Positions 49,487 to 61,307 of a stretch of 64,000 nt of DNA are shown here, one piece after another. The DNA lies in contig NC_070638.1 of NCBI RefSeq assembly GCF_947347685.1, forward strand, positions 9,158,325 through 9,222,324, read 5' to 3'. A program made the position numbers and the translations under genes. Source of the stretch: Pleuronectes platessa. Taxonomy: Eukaryota; Chordata; Actinopteri; Pleuronectiformes; Pleuronectidae. The notes under the pieces were generated by a model. That model was given only the letters and a program-made list of their open reading frames with translations, had not been told where the DNA came from and ran no database searches. Within the stretch, counting starts at the first letter, position 1. The number at the start of each line of letters is the position of its first letter.

Positions 49487-52400
49487 TTTGGTGTTGATGT
49501 CTCAATGGAGTCAGTGTGCTCCTGAACTCTGGCCTCTTGTCAACACGTCTGTTTGTTTTCCCGTTGTTCGCTGGAATCTCCCCACCGTGATAACTCCTCT
49601 CCCCAAAGGGGAGCTCAGAGTTTGTGTCTGTTTTACCGAACGGGCAAAGCCTCAATTAAGGGCACGTTGGAACAGATATGAAAAATACTCCAAACTCTAA
49701 TGAGTTCTCCGTGCATGCAAACTGCCTGCTCGACTGTTCACACCCTGATGTATGGAAATGTAATTAACAGCCGAATTATCATAATTACCCTCATGTCTTA
49801 AAGGAGGCTCTGGGAGAAGTGGCCATCACAGAGCATTTTCAATGAAGGGTTTAATATGCTCTCGCTCAGCTACTGTAATGGCTCGGTAAACATAAATACC
49901 ACATGGGCACAGTGCAGCTGCTGGAACGGGAACAAGACACAATATATAATAGTTGTTGATTTTACTCTTTATTCTAAGTACCTGTTTCCTGCCCCTGTTT
50001 TGTTACTGGGATCCAATTTAGAAATAAATCTCTGCAGCGGAACTTGTCACCGTGGATCATTAACCGTGTTTTATTGGAACAGTTTCAAATGCTGGGAGTT
50101 CAAGAAGGAGAGAGAGAGAGGAGGCGTCTCGAGATGCTGCGACCAGCGGCAGCACCGCGCCGGCCTTTTTGTGAATGACACTTGAAAATAATTGGTTCTT
50201 CTTTATTAGCTTTTTTCAGACCTACACCTTTAACTTCTTTGCTGTGTAGCTATTAGGATTTATTGCTGCCCATGATATGGCGTTGAATTAAACAACCTAT
50301 TCTGCAGGGTAATCTAATGGTGCTGAAATAATGTCTCCCTCTCTGAAACTGAGGGGCACTTGAGGCGTAAAGGAAATTAATTGTTCCCATTAAGATTCAT
50401 CGACCGCAGAGTGAAGTTACCTCGAACACCAAACCCAGTATATTTCTCTGCTTTGTAGAACTAGTGTAACACGAGAAGTGTCTGTGTCCTTTTCTGTCAG
50501 AGGCATCAACCTTGGTTGTAATGCTCATCCCGGAGAGGCGCCGGGTGCCAGCAGGATTAGGAGTTTTATATTAAGAGAGTTTTTGCAAAGTGATCAAAGC
50601 AGAACATAATTGACCTTCGCAGCTTGTCGGGCGGTTCTCTTACCCTCGTCGAGCGTTTGCCACACTGTGGGTTTTCTTTAATTCTGGCCATGCTTGAAGT
50701 GATTAGCTGAGAGCATTCCCCACATCGATCTGTCCGCTTATTGTTCCAGACAGTTCACACACGTTTAGAGAAAACATCTCTGCTCCGCTAATGCATTGTG
50801 AACACAAAACAGCAATGATCAATATTTAAAGAGTCCGCCTCCTCAGAGGTCTCTCCAGAAGAGGCGCATGCCGATACAAAGCACACCTAGGTGCTCACAA
50901 TTGCAAAACGTAGAGGCACAAAGGTAATGTATTCTCGGTGATGTGCAGAGACATTAATGGATTTCAGTCCAATGAATTCAGAAAAAGAAACAATCAGAAG
51001 AGTCGGTAATTGCCAAGAGCAATTCAACCTAACAGGGAGAGAAAGGAGAAAATTAATTTGCGTCTGAGGTGGAATTGATCTGAGACCATAAAGACGAGAG
51101 GCATAAAATGAATGGCTTTGTCCGAAAGGCTGAGCCACTTTCAGAAATCTGGTATCTAGAAGTGAGCACAAGTGGGCTCCACTCCTGAGTGAAATGTCAG
51201 GATAAAACGCTATTTCATATCCTGCATTCCGCACATACACTATCTATCATCACAAAGCTGATGGTTTCTTTTTTTTTTTCTGCGCAGCCATTTTGTGGCT
51301 AAACCCAGCAAGTGCACCTCGCTCGGTTGGGTTTGCTTTTATATCCCCGAACGATGCCTCCAGGTTAGCATTCAAAACGAGGGACATTTATAGATGTATC
51401 ATTTACTAAGCCTGTGTTCCACCCTCTGAGGCGCGATGTGGAGCAACAGAAATAGAGGCTGAAGCAAAGCAGAAGATCGGAGGAGCCCTAATTGGCCCTC
51501 TTGCTGAATTACGGCAGGAAGTTGTTTAAGCGGACTTTACAGGCGTGTGTGACAGGGAGTTTTGCTCTTTTTCGCTTATAGCGTGTTTCTGTCAGCACAT
51601 ATATTTTCCTGTCTTCATGCTTGTGTCTGTGTAGCTTTGCCTCCTCCCTCTGACTCAGACTAGTTGTGACTGCGCTACGTCGGCTGCTCCACAGGATTCA
51701 GTTTCAGGGCTCATAAATTACCCCCCACCCCCACAGACACAGGATATGTCCGGCAGAGGTTTTTTTCTGTCTGAGCAACTGTCAGTAGAGCGGCGAGGCC
51801 TGCAAACAATTTCACATGAACTTGAGTTTTTCATTTAGCAGGAATAATGATCAAATAGTCCTCCACGTTGGATTGGAAACTATGTAGAACCAAGAGACAA
51901 AAATCTTCTCGTGGGCCTTTACCTTCCAGAGCTGCGTGCTCCCAATGAAGCAGATAAACAGCCTAATGTAAAATTCATGTCTTGTGGGATTTATTTCCCT
52001 GTCATTAATTACCAGCACTAGCTCTAGGTAAAGAGGCAAAAAGACCAACTGGAGCTCTCACTCACTTCTCCTCCTCGGAGACGGTCTTGTAAGTGAGTTA
52101 AACTCAATGAATAAAGACCCAATGAAGACACATGGGCACGGCACACAGCATAGGTCCCTGTATATACAGCCTCATTAGCATTGCCTGTTAGTCTGATTAA
52201 AGGTTAGTGCTGTTTGTTAGATTTGCACGTCCGCTGTATAAAAAGGACAATTAACTTGCAGTAAAACCCCCCATTTGAAACATTCAGGGGGAAAAAGCAT
52301 TATCATTAAAATTTACATTAACTGCCAACAAAAGTAAAAGTCCTTATTAACCTATGTTGAAACAAGTAGATTCAAATAAAATGTCAGATTTCCTATAACC

Positions 52401-52489
52401 AGCTGACTTCTTGTAACTTCTTTTAAGAAAATTAAACATTTACAGCTCAATATTAGACATGGGTTACTAAGAAAGATGGAGGTTTCTAC

Positions 52490-52565
52490 ATTGTGCAGTA
52501 AAGTTAAAGTAACTCCAGCTGTGGGATAAATGCAGTTCAGAAATAGCAGTACAAGTACATACGGT
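52490..52565. repeat. Fragment of the same dispersed repeat as 42060-42640
   Basis: AAAGTAACTCCAGCTGTGGG followed by ATAAATGCAGTTCAGAAATA and GTACAAGTACA corresponds to an internal block of that family. The flanks (from about 52290) may be more decayed parts of the same copy. Confidence 0.35.
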
Positions 52566-54033
52566 ATTTTGATAATTACAGGTTAGTGTTAAGGTCTTTC
52601 TCTTTCTGAACAGCTCGACACCTTTAACCTGGTGAAGACTTTTTGTGGGGATGACGACAATTTACGGAATCCAAAATCAGATCCACTAAAACTTGCCAGT
52701 TGGTTTTAATGGAAAAGGTTATATCTTGTGGGACCCTGAGCCAGACTTGTAGAGAGGATTTCAGTCTTTTTCTCCCATTATTATTGTTGTCATATTCAAG
52801 GAGATATTAAATTACTGCATTTTCCTCATCGGAGACAAAGGTTTTATTCATTATTCAAAGACGGCTTGTGTTATGAGCTTCTCACTGTTTTCCTTCTTGC
52901 TCGGATCTTTCAGCCATGTGACCCACATAACCCACCATAAAACAGCAAATCAATGTTTTTACACTTAGGGATTAAGCAGGCGAACTTTACTGGCATATTT
53001 CTGAACTTTTTGAAGTCTGTGTTTCTTCGCGTTTCCATTCTTTCTGCTCAGCACACCAGCTGCACGCCTTACACTTACACGACCATATGGTTTACTTACT
53101 CTTCTTGCATTTAGTCATTTTCCTCATCATTTCAAATGGTGTGGAAATGGAGCCCTGCTTTCTAGCCGAGCACTGCATATTTCCCTTGCAACTAAATATG
53201 ACTATTTGTTATTGTACTGGGAGGATTAGCCTTGTAAGTGATTCATCTGCAAAATTTAAACCAATTAAAACAGCTTATATTTGGCTGCCAGCTGTCATTA
53301 CGCCTCCCTAATATTAGGTATTAGGTGGCTTATGATCCATCCATCCTGGAGTTTGTGTTGACAAGTAGATATGTGTAATGTGAGATTATTTTCAAAAAGT
53401 GCAGCTGTGTAATGTACAAAAACAAGGCCAAACAGCCTATCACAGCTTGTTATCATCTGATTATGGTTTAATATTTTTTATCCTCGTCCTCGCTGATATT
53501 TAATTGACCCCGGGGGGGGCAATAAAGTGATAAAAGCTAATCCTGCTTCATCTTCGAGTCTTGATTGACGATCCTCCGTAATGGCTTTCGTTCCTCTTTA
53601 GCTCTGTTTTAATTTACGCGCTCTGTTTGGACTCTTGTGACAGCCGTTTGTCAAGTGTTCAATCTCCGACTCGTCCATTATTTACAAGGAGGTATTATTC
53701 AGCATATGGCGACAGTACGCCGTCGGTGTCAGATTGCCCATAAAGAGTGACTTCACCGCCTCTTGAGAGAAATGGCAGCTAATTGGTGCAGCCCTCTCAC
53801 AGTGCTATCAGAGGACACACTCTCACTGGAGGGGGGAATTTTCTCCCCGCAATCAAAAGGAAATTGCAGCGCATGGTACAGAGACATCAAAATAAGCCCA
53901 CAGATGCATCTGACAAGCACATGGCTTGATCGTGTATTTGATGTTCTTGATGTTAGTCACAATCCCGCTCTGATGTGGAGCCCGAGACATGCTGGCTACA
54001 AACACGCACAAAGATTGAATTTTGTCTTTGATT

Positions 54034-54052
54034 GGGGGGGGGGGGGGGGGGG
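54034..54052. repeat. Poly-G run (19 nt)
   Basis: An uninterrupted G homopolymer in intron 5. Confidence 0.9.
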
Positions 54053-54270
54053 AAATCACTCAGTCGACATCTGAGTGTGTGTGTGTCTGCTCATTAACGC
54101 CATATAATTCCACGATTCCGCCTGAAAGTGTGAACATGCGAGACACACTGACCAATTGTTCCAAAGTGCGAAATATCTCAGTGCTTCTCTCACAAACTAG
54201 AATTCAACGTGTTGTCTCCGTGTTTCTAAGCCCTTCTCTCCGTTGGGGGTTTGTGAGTGATCAAGGGAAT

Positions 54271-54350
54271 TAGGGCAGCAAGCGTTGATTAATTTCCTTA
54301 TCAATTGATCTCATTAATTAGCCAATGATAGGCGACATTTTCCGAGTAAG
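54271..54350. repeat. Possible fragment of a GGGCTGCAA-ended teleost repeat
   Basis: TAGGGCAGCAAGCGTTGATT and CTTATCAATTGATCTCATTA resemble one terminus of the family seen at 8821 and 15836. No opposite end was found. Confidence 0.3.
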
Positions 54351-56854
54351 ACTCAACCACTTCAAAAAAGCACAGAGGCAAAAACATATGCTCTCTAGTG
54401 CAAAATAATAACCACAACTCACAGTTTTGCAGGAAATTGAGTACTTTGCAAGTAAATACTCGACAAAAATCTAAAGAATTCCTGCTTTCAGTCTTCGCTC
54501 TGGTAAATTCAATTACATTTTTACCCGTTGAAATAGTGATGAAGATAAAATCATTTAAGTCCATCAGATGATTTATTTTACTTTTTTATATAAAAACTTA
54601 ACATTCAGTATAGAAAATTACTAAGAGCCCATTTCAAAACCAAGGCCCAGTGGTTCCTATCTAGTGGTTCAATTCAAACTGCACCAAATTGTACACACTC
54701 ATAAATACCAGTACCCTCAACATGATTTTTTTTTTTCCATTTACATCCATGATGTATTCCATTGGAGATAAAAATTCACAATGTTAATGAAAAGTGATTT
54801 AAAAAATCAAACAAACTAATGATGACACATCATTCCACCAAGTTCGTGGTGATCCATCCTAAACTTTTTGTATAATCTTTCTTACAAACAAAACAAAAAC
54901 ACATATACCCACACATACATATATATATAATATATTTAACCCCTTCTCTAAATTGATCGAATCCTTATAATAGAAATCCAATTTAAATCAATTCAATATG
55001 CCTCGATGGATAAAGAACCATGAGAGAAAAGCAAACATCCGAACTAAACTAAACTTTCATGATGAATTTGTGATAATTTATGAATTTATGACAATTTGTG
55101 CTGGAAATGTGTGTAGGTGCTTGAGCTGGATTACTGTGATCTCAGGAGCAGGTTAATCAGGTGATGCAAGCACATTCGGTTCTTATATCAGCCGGTGGGA
55201 AAGCAGAAGTTAGCTCAGGGAGGTTTATTAATCTGGAAACCAATTCCACCCACTCTCCTATTGCATTATATGCAAATATTGAATCAACTGAGTCAGCCTA
55301 TGAATCATGTCACTTTCCCAGAGTCAATATAAGATATTCACCTCTAATACATAATATATTTGCAGGAATATTTTTTAACCTTCTATTTGTAGTCGCAACG
55401 TTGTACTGTTGTTGTAGCCTGCAGGGTTATTTGTCTGTTTCTTTAAAATTGAATTGACTCTATATGTTCAAAGCCAAGTGAGGAGAGGAAGATGGTTATT
55501 AGACCGGGTGCTAACCGAGGCTTTCTGACGTCGCACGTGTCAGCTGTTCCTTTCGCGGCCACGCTGTCCGAGCCAACCTGTGAAAATGTAGATGAAAGAA
55601 ACACAATGACAGAATAAGTAGTAGGTAATTAGCCGGGGCTTCCTGCCAGTGGATAAAGGTCACTGAGTAAACTGTCACAATTCAGCTGCAGGGCAGGGTG
55701 GTTCTTCAGTGACCATCACAGGATCCTCGTTTCCCCCCCGCCGAGGCCCCCTGACCCCTTCACCACATATCAGCTTCGTAACAAACCCAGATGTTTCACT
55801 GCAATATGATAAAAAATATAAAAACACCCTTGATTTCCCTGAATGACTGATGAGTGTGCGATGTGAAATGTGGACTTTGTCACCATTCTCTCTGAGGAAA
55901 TGGAGATATGTGTTTGATGATGGAGTGTCAGATAGCATGATATTGCGCTTTCCCAGAAGCGCCCGGGGAAGCTGAGGACAACACTGTAGTGCCTTTCATA
56001 ACGGCAGACCTCATTGTGGGAAGGTGCTTTTATCTCCAAATATAATCAGGTGGCTGTGGGTAAAAAATGTAAGATCATTCATGCAGGACACAAGTAGCCC
56101 CAGTATATCCATGTGGACATTTCCTTTTATTCATATTGGCAATTCATACTGTATAAAACGTATAGATTTCCTATTTCTGCTTTCATTTCCTACTTCTAGC
56201 CGTGCTCTCGAAGCAGACATCCATCTGCACTCACGCGGTATGAGGCTTGAACACTCTTGAGCGATGACTAAAACACAAATGCACTTGATCATGAGCTTGT
56301 GCACATTCAAACATAGATTTGCTTTGCCGGGTCGGAGCGGATTGAAAACAGTGGGGTTGTGTATTGCTGATGTATGGTTTTTGTCCGGGGCGATGCAGTT
56401 CTCCTTCTGCGCGGCGGCTTTATCAAAGGGAGAGAGACGAACTAGGCAGAAAAAAAGTAAGATGCAAGAAGGCTTCGTCTTCGTTGTTGACATTTCATCA
56501 GCCCAAGGTACTGGCTCTGTGCGGGAGAAGTCACTGCTCTGTCGAAGGATGCCCGAGCACCACTGCTTTTCTGAAATAAACTAAGAATAGAGGGAGACAG
56601 ATGGAGACTTGCTTTGGCAGGTTTGCCTTGGTTTAGTACAGCTAAAGAGCAGAAAAGAGGTGAAATTGCAAGTGAAAGCAGCATGAAGCTTTTCCTTTCC
56701 AGGTATTATGACTAGCAGTTACTCTCGTAACAAATAGCAAGCCACGGGAGTCAAAGCAGTTGCAGTTTCCCCACAGCGAAGAACAGAGCGCGAGTTCAAG
56801 ACGAGGACACGTGTGACTTTGAGCTCTAAAAGCCTCATTCTTCTCTCTCTCAAG

Positions 56855-57154
56855 GGCCGACCATTGAAGATTTCTCCCTCGCGTCGTCCATGCCAAAGAC
56901 CAGCACAGTTTTCACCACCACCGCTGCCTCCACCGCTAAGGGCCATGGTGACACCACGGTGGCAGGGGCAGATCCAAGAGACGGGAGAGATCCGTTTGAG
57001 GACGGCCGTGGCTCGAGTACAGCTGAACCGACTGTTCCAGAGCTGCCGCCAACTCCCAGGCGCTCCTGCGAGGAGACCAGGAGGAGAACCATCGACTGGC
57101 CCCAGACCCACACTGGGACCACTGTGGAGAGGCCCTGCCCCAAAGGGACCAGAG
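56855..57154 (+). CDS. adgrl2: adgrl2 coding exon: Ser/Thr/Pro stalk and start of HormR domain
   Basis: It encodes residues 401-500 and a base of Gly501. Residues 401-470 form a low-complexity stalk rich in Thr, Ser and Pro (for example STVFTTTAASTAKG and TVPELPPTP), probably O-glycosylated, as in other latrophilins. STTVAG-like spacing corresponds to the ADGRL2 stalk. From Cys472 it enters the hormone-receptor domain: CEETRRRTIDWPQTHTGTTV, then ERPCPKGTRG. WPQT and VERPCPKGTRG are strongly conserved, while the stalk is the most diverged part of the protein. Acceptor CTCTCTCAAG|GG and donor AGAG|GTAGGC are both phase 1. The donor is weaker than consensus at +4 (GTAGGC). Confidence 0.93.
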
Positions 57155-59382
57155 GTAGGCCACCATCTGGTTTGACTCGTATCAAAGGAATGAAAAAAAT
57201 TAAATCTGTGGTTTTTTACAACAGACTATTTTAAACTGTATGCTCATTTATGTGACTGAATGCAAAGCTAAGCTAACCAACTATTGGCTTTAGCTTTGGT
57301 TTTAGTTTGATACTTTAGCCGAAGAGACACTGGCTGTGTCCGAAATCACTCACTAATCACAGTTCAGTGAGTTCCCCACCTTGTAGTGGTGTCCAAATGC
57401 TCATTAAAATGTTTTCATACATAATGCACTAATTGTTTCCCATAATGCATCAAGTAAAATTCTTTACAGCCGGAGGTCACTAACCAAGCCATATATACCA
57501 TCATGCATTGCGTTCCCGGTGGACTGATGGTCAGAGAAAGAGCAGCAGGAGCAGCCCGACCTGCCGTACACATGTAGATACGAGCAGAGGACCACAGCCC
57601 AAACTAAAACAAACAAGAGTATATCTACATTTACGTTTTTTATAACAAAAACGTATTGATACTAAGTGTAAAATAAACATTTAAAATGTTTAGTGGGATT
57701 TTCAACCGGCCGAAGTAATTTGTTGTCTGACAGTTCCATCAGAGAAAATGCTGCGTTTTTTTTTTGTCTTATTCTGATGAGCTCACTTTATAATGCTCTA
57801 CACAGAAGACCCTATATAGTACAGTAGGGGTTAATGAATGAGTGGGTGATTTTGGACACAGCCACTGTCTTCTCCAACGAGCTCCAGGAGGCATACACAC
57901 AACAATGATGTGTTCATAGCATCCGTGGTGTTGAAAGGTGCACAACATTTATACATGTGTATGCCCAAGATTGTGTGGTAAGTTCTGGGTTGAGGGTTTG
58001 AAAATACGGTCCCCACATGGCCTGCAAGGAGTGGATAAAGCGATTTAAATAAAATAGCCCCAGGTCATATGGTGATGCAATCCAATCCAACTCAACCACA
58101 CACTGTTTCCTCATATGTTTCCAAACAGTTGAATGAACTCTTTTGAACAAAAACTAGAAATGTGAGATTTCCCAAAAGTTCCAAGGCTATAGTCTTCAAT
58201 CCTATTAGCCTGGAGAACTTGTTTTTTTAACTGTTTTTGTGTCTAGCTATTTTTAACTATCTTGAATAATCTAGTATACTCTGCAGGGAGTAAACAAGTT
58301 TAATCTTCTTTTTTCTTTTTTTTACCTTTAACAATCAAGTATTCCAAACAAAATCACATCGTCAGCATACAAATGATCCGAAACAAAGCTTCAAAGGTTC
58401 TGAACGTAGCTGCTGCTGTACTTTTTCTCATTTAGTTGTTTTAATGTGCTGTGTGCTTATATGTGCGGTGACAGTTCAGCTAGGGGGCATGTCAAATTCA
58501 AAACGAGAATCTCTGGGGCCGTCAAAATAGCATGATGAGAGCCTTTTCAGGAAACAGGTAATAAGCCTTTTTTTCTATATATAATGGCGCAGGGTAGCTT
58601 GTTCCTGTTGGTAATTTTGAAATCAATTTTCATCCTGAAAAATCTGCCTGCTTCTCCATAGCAGAGCATCAGAGGAGCTAATGAAAATGATTGACAGCAT
58701 TTGAGAAGTTATAAAAAAAATACCATAAAATTACCCCCAAAAAATCCAGTGTCGTCTATTTGTCTTGATCGAATCCGGACACAGAGTTCCTCCCCGCAGT
58801 GGAAACCCCTCGTGCAGGAGTACGGGAAGTCGATAGTGAGGGGAACATTGAGCTGATGGTCGTTATGACAGTTCAGTCGACAATGATACTCACACAGGAA
58901 TCTCTCACAAGTTACCTTTACACCTCACATCACACGGACTGACAGCGCTGTCAAAACACAAAGCAGGGAGACTTCAGGATGAAAGCCAAGAAGAAGACAG
59001 GGTTTTCTCTGTGAGGGTTGAAAACAGGAAAGAGAAATCCAAACGTGCTGTGTACGTAAAGCCACTCATTAGGGGTTTCATTTGTTTATTTGAATACGGT
59101 AAGTGTGTGAAAATATGAAGTGTTTACAGTTGTGAATTATTTAATGACAATAACAAAGCAGAGTCGACTGTTTCCGTTTGAAACCTGGTCGTCCTTTTTT
59201 TTTTTGGAGTCGGCTGCTTTAAACTTTAAGGCTTTTTAAATTGTTTGTATATTATTGTTGCTGCCAAACGGTTGGTTTCCAGCGACAGAGTGTGTACGAA
59301 TGACGACTCAGCAGGAGAAAGCTTTTTGTGAGTTTGGCATTGGCTTCCCTCCAACGGCTGTGTTTACTCTGTGCTACTGCAG
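57155..59382 (+). other. adgrl2: Intron 6 of adgrl2 (2.2 kb)
   Basis: Runs from GTAGGC at 57155 to GTGCTACTGCAG at 59382. About a quarter is occupied by a terminal-inverted-repeat element (57320-57875). The rest is AT-rich with no recognisable gene. Confidence 0.9.
57320..57875. mobile_element. Non-autonomous DNA transposon with long terminal inverted repeats
   Basis: The left end reads CACTGGCTGTGTCCGAAATC then ACTCACT. The reverse complement of the right end reads CAGTGGCTGTGTCCAAAATC then ACCCACT, so the inverted repeats match over about 28 nt with few mismatches and weak matching continues a few bases outward. The GGCTGTGTCCRAAATC terminus is a motif I recognise from abundant fish elements. 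The element is about 540 bp, non-coding, with TATATAG motifs inside each end. Flanking target duplications are not clear, so exact limits and superfamily are unresolved. Confidence 0.7.
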
Positions 59383-59483
59383 GCATCGCCTCCTTCCTCT
59401 GCACCGTGGCAGGGACCTGGTGCTCCAAAGGGCCGGACCTCAGCAACTGCACTTCCCACTGGGTGACTCAAGTGGCACAAAAG
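59383..59483 (+). CDS. adgrl2: adgrl2 coding exon: end of HormR domain
   Basis: It encodes residues 501-534: GIASFLCTVAGTWCSKGPDL, then SNCTSHWVTQVAQK. KGPDLSNCTSHWV is a strongly conserved ADGRL2 run and includes the NCTS N-glycosylation sequon. HormR sits directly N-terminal to GAIN in latrophilins. Residue 514 is Cys where human ADGRL1 and ADGRL2 have Asn (GTWNPKGPD in ADGRL2), giving five cysteines in the domain rather than four. Acceptor CTACTGCAG|GC is phase 1; donor CAAAAG|GTGAGC is phase 0. Confidence 0.95.
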
Positions 59484-61121
59484 GTGAGCGGGCAATGTGT
59501 CATTTTACACAATAAAGCAGGAAACAAGCACGTTATTCAGCCAAAATCACCGCTTTTTACCTGTTTCCTCGGTGTATTTGTACTATTCCAGTTGAGAAAT
59601 GGTCATTGGTACGAATCCTGAAATAAAGTGTGGCCATACCGTTTGGTAGCAGAAAGAAAGGAGCAGTCAAAACATCAGGAGTAAATGTTAAGTGCTTGAG
59701 TTAGTTACCCTTACTCACAGAGCCAGTCTTTCTTCTGTGACTTTTCTGCTTAGGCCTCGGTAACCCAGGTCCAAATCGAATGTAGAGTTTCAATGGCCGG
59801 CACAGACGGGAGCGTCATGCAGAACACTGGATAAACACCGACTCAATGCAGCAGGTTCATGCAGAGTTCATGGCTGTTGTCAATAGGCCTTTAGAGAAAT
59901 CCAGAAATGATAAAAGGAGCCTAATTCCATGCAGCGCAGCTAATTCTAAGCCAGTTCTTTCATTATGTTTTCCGTGTTTGAAATGTCTGTATGCAGATCA
60001 GATCTGCTTAGTGTTTGATTTGTCTCTCCGAATCAGCAATGTGCAAAAAAAACCAGCAAAACCCAAACATGTATTCAGTGTTTAGAAGAAACCCTTTCAC
60101 GCTGTTCCCGTGTCATATTGTGGTTTTTCCAGTTTAGTCTTGTTCAGGCATTTCTCCAAGTTTCTTACACCCATTACACTGACACAGAAGAAATTAGAGC
60201 CCTGGTGAGGTATTTTTTTATTCTTGCATATTTTCTCATTAATAAGAGAAACCAGATAAAACTGTGTGTAATTAGCTTAGCTGATTGAATTAGTGTTGAT
60301 ATTGGATTTTGTGTTAATTTGGCTGCCGTCGGTTGCGGTTCTGGAGCCATTGTGCCCCGGGTTTGTTCGCACACGTCTTTGTGTTTCCTTCTCGCCAAGG
60401 GGGAGATATTGTAACTGTGAGAAATTCCAGATATCTCCGTCTCTGAATTACACCTCGGAGGTCGAAATTGTACAAACATTGACTTCCCACTCAGCCACTC
60501 GTAATTATGATGTGTATGATATGACGTGAATGCCGGATCGGCTCGCTGTATGCAGAGTTTAATTGACAGTGGCATCCTGGAGTCGCATTGTGATTGTTGT
60601 CTGTGCATCTTCATTTCCTCAAAGTGAAGAACGGAACGTGGACTCCTCGTATATTTAGTGCCGGAGCATCGTACAGTGATGACTGGTATCTTATAAACTG
60701 TGTTAAATTAGCATGTGGTGTCAAATTGGGTCGCGGCTCGGTCATGGCAGATTGGGGGTGAGTGGGTGCCGCCACAAATTAGAGCACTTTATCATCAGTG
60801 CTGGATTACACTGATCGCAGATGATAGTGCCAACGCTGCTATATTATCATTATTTCCAAGTCGTGCTTCTTTATTTTATTTTCTTAAGCCTGCATCACAG
60901 TTTATTATGTTCCCTGCTAAACATGCAAAACCCTCTTCTCACATTATTTCCGCACTTAATGACTTTTCCCCTCTGAACAAGCTGTGTTGCAGTGAATTAT
61001 GACCGAGGTGTATGTAGGATACATCATTTCAGGTTCCCATTGCAGAGCCGGTATGTCAGACCCGCTTCATTCACACCTAACCCCCCCCCCCCCCCCATGT
61101 TTTCCTTGTTGCTGTTTTTAG
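59484..61121 (+). other. adgrl2: Intron 7 of adgrl2 (1.6 kb)
   Basis: Runs from GTGAGC to TGCTGTTTTTAG at 61121. A 16-nt poly-C run lies 25 nt upstream of the acceptor. No gene was recognised. Confidence 0.9.
61081..61096 (+). repeat. Poly-C run (16 nt) beside an acceptor
   Basis: A C homopolymer immediately upstream of the T-rich tract of the acceptor at 61121. Confidence 0.9.
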
Positions 61122-61307
61122 ATCCGAAGTGGGGAAAACGCTGCTAATTTGGCCAATGAGCTGGCACGCCACACACAGGGCCCAGTGTTTGCCGGAGATG
61201 TCAGCTCCGCGGTGCGCCTGATGGAGCAGCTCGTGGACATCCTGGACGCTCAGCTGCAGGAGCTCCGGCCCAGTGAGAAGGACTCGGCTGGACGCAGCTT
61301 CAACAAG
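61122..61307 (+). CDS. adgrl2: adgrl2 coding exon: start of GAIN domain
   Basis: Sixty-two in-frame codons (residues 535-596) begin IRSGENAANLANELARHTQG and continue PVFAGDVSSAVRLMEQLVDI, then LDAQLQELRPSEKDSAGRSF. This is the helical N-terminal part of the GAIN domain, which carries out autoproteolysis at the GPS in adhesion GPCRs; the cleavage site itself is outside the window. Sequence is nearly identical to vertebrate ADGRL2 (FAGDVSS and LQELKPSEKDSAGRS in human) and differs clearly from ADGRL3. Acceptor GTTTTTAG|ATC and donor AACAAG|GTACTG are both phase 0. Confidence 0.96.

Larger units (their letters stand above)
48529..56854 (+). other. adgrl2: Intron 5 of adgrl2 (8.3 kb)
   Basis: Runs from GTGAGA at 48529 to CTCTCTCAAG at 56854. 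It contains poly-G runs (49475 and 54034), probable dispersed-repeat fragments at 52490 and 54271, and long unannotated AT-rich stretches. I see no gene or RNA on either strand. Confidence 0.85.
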
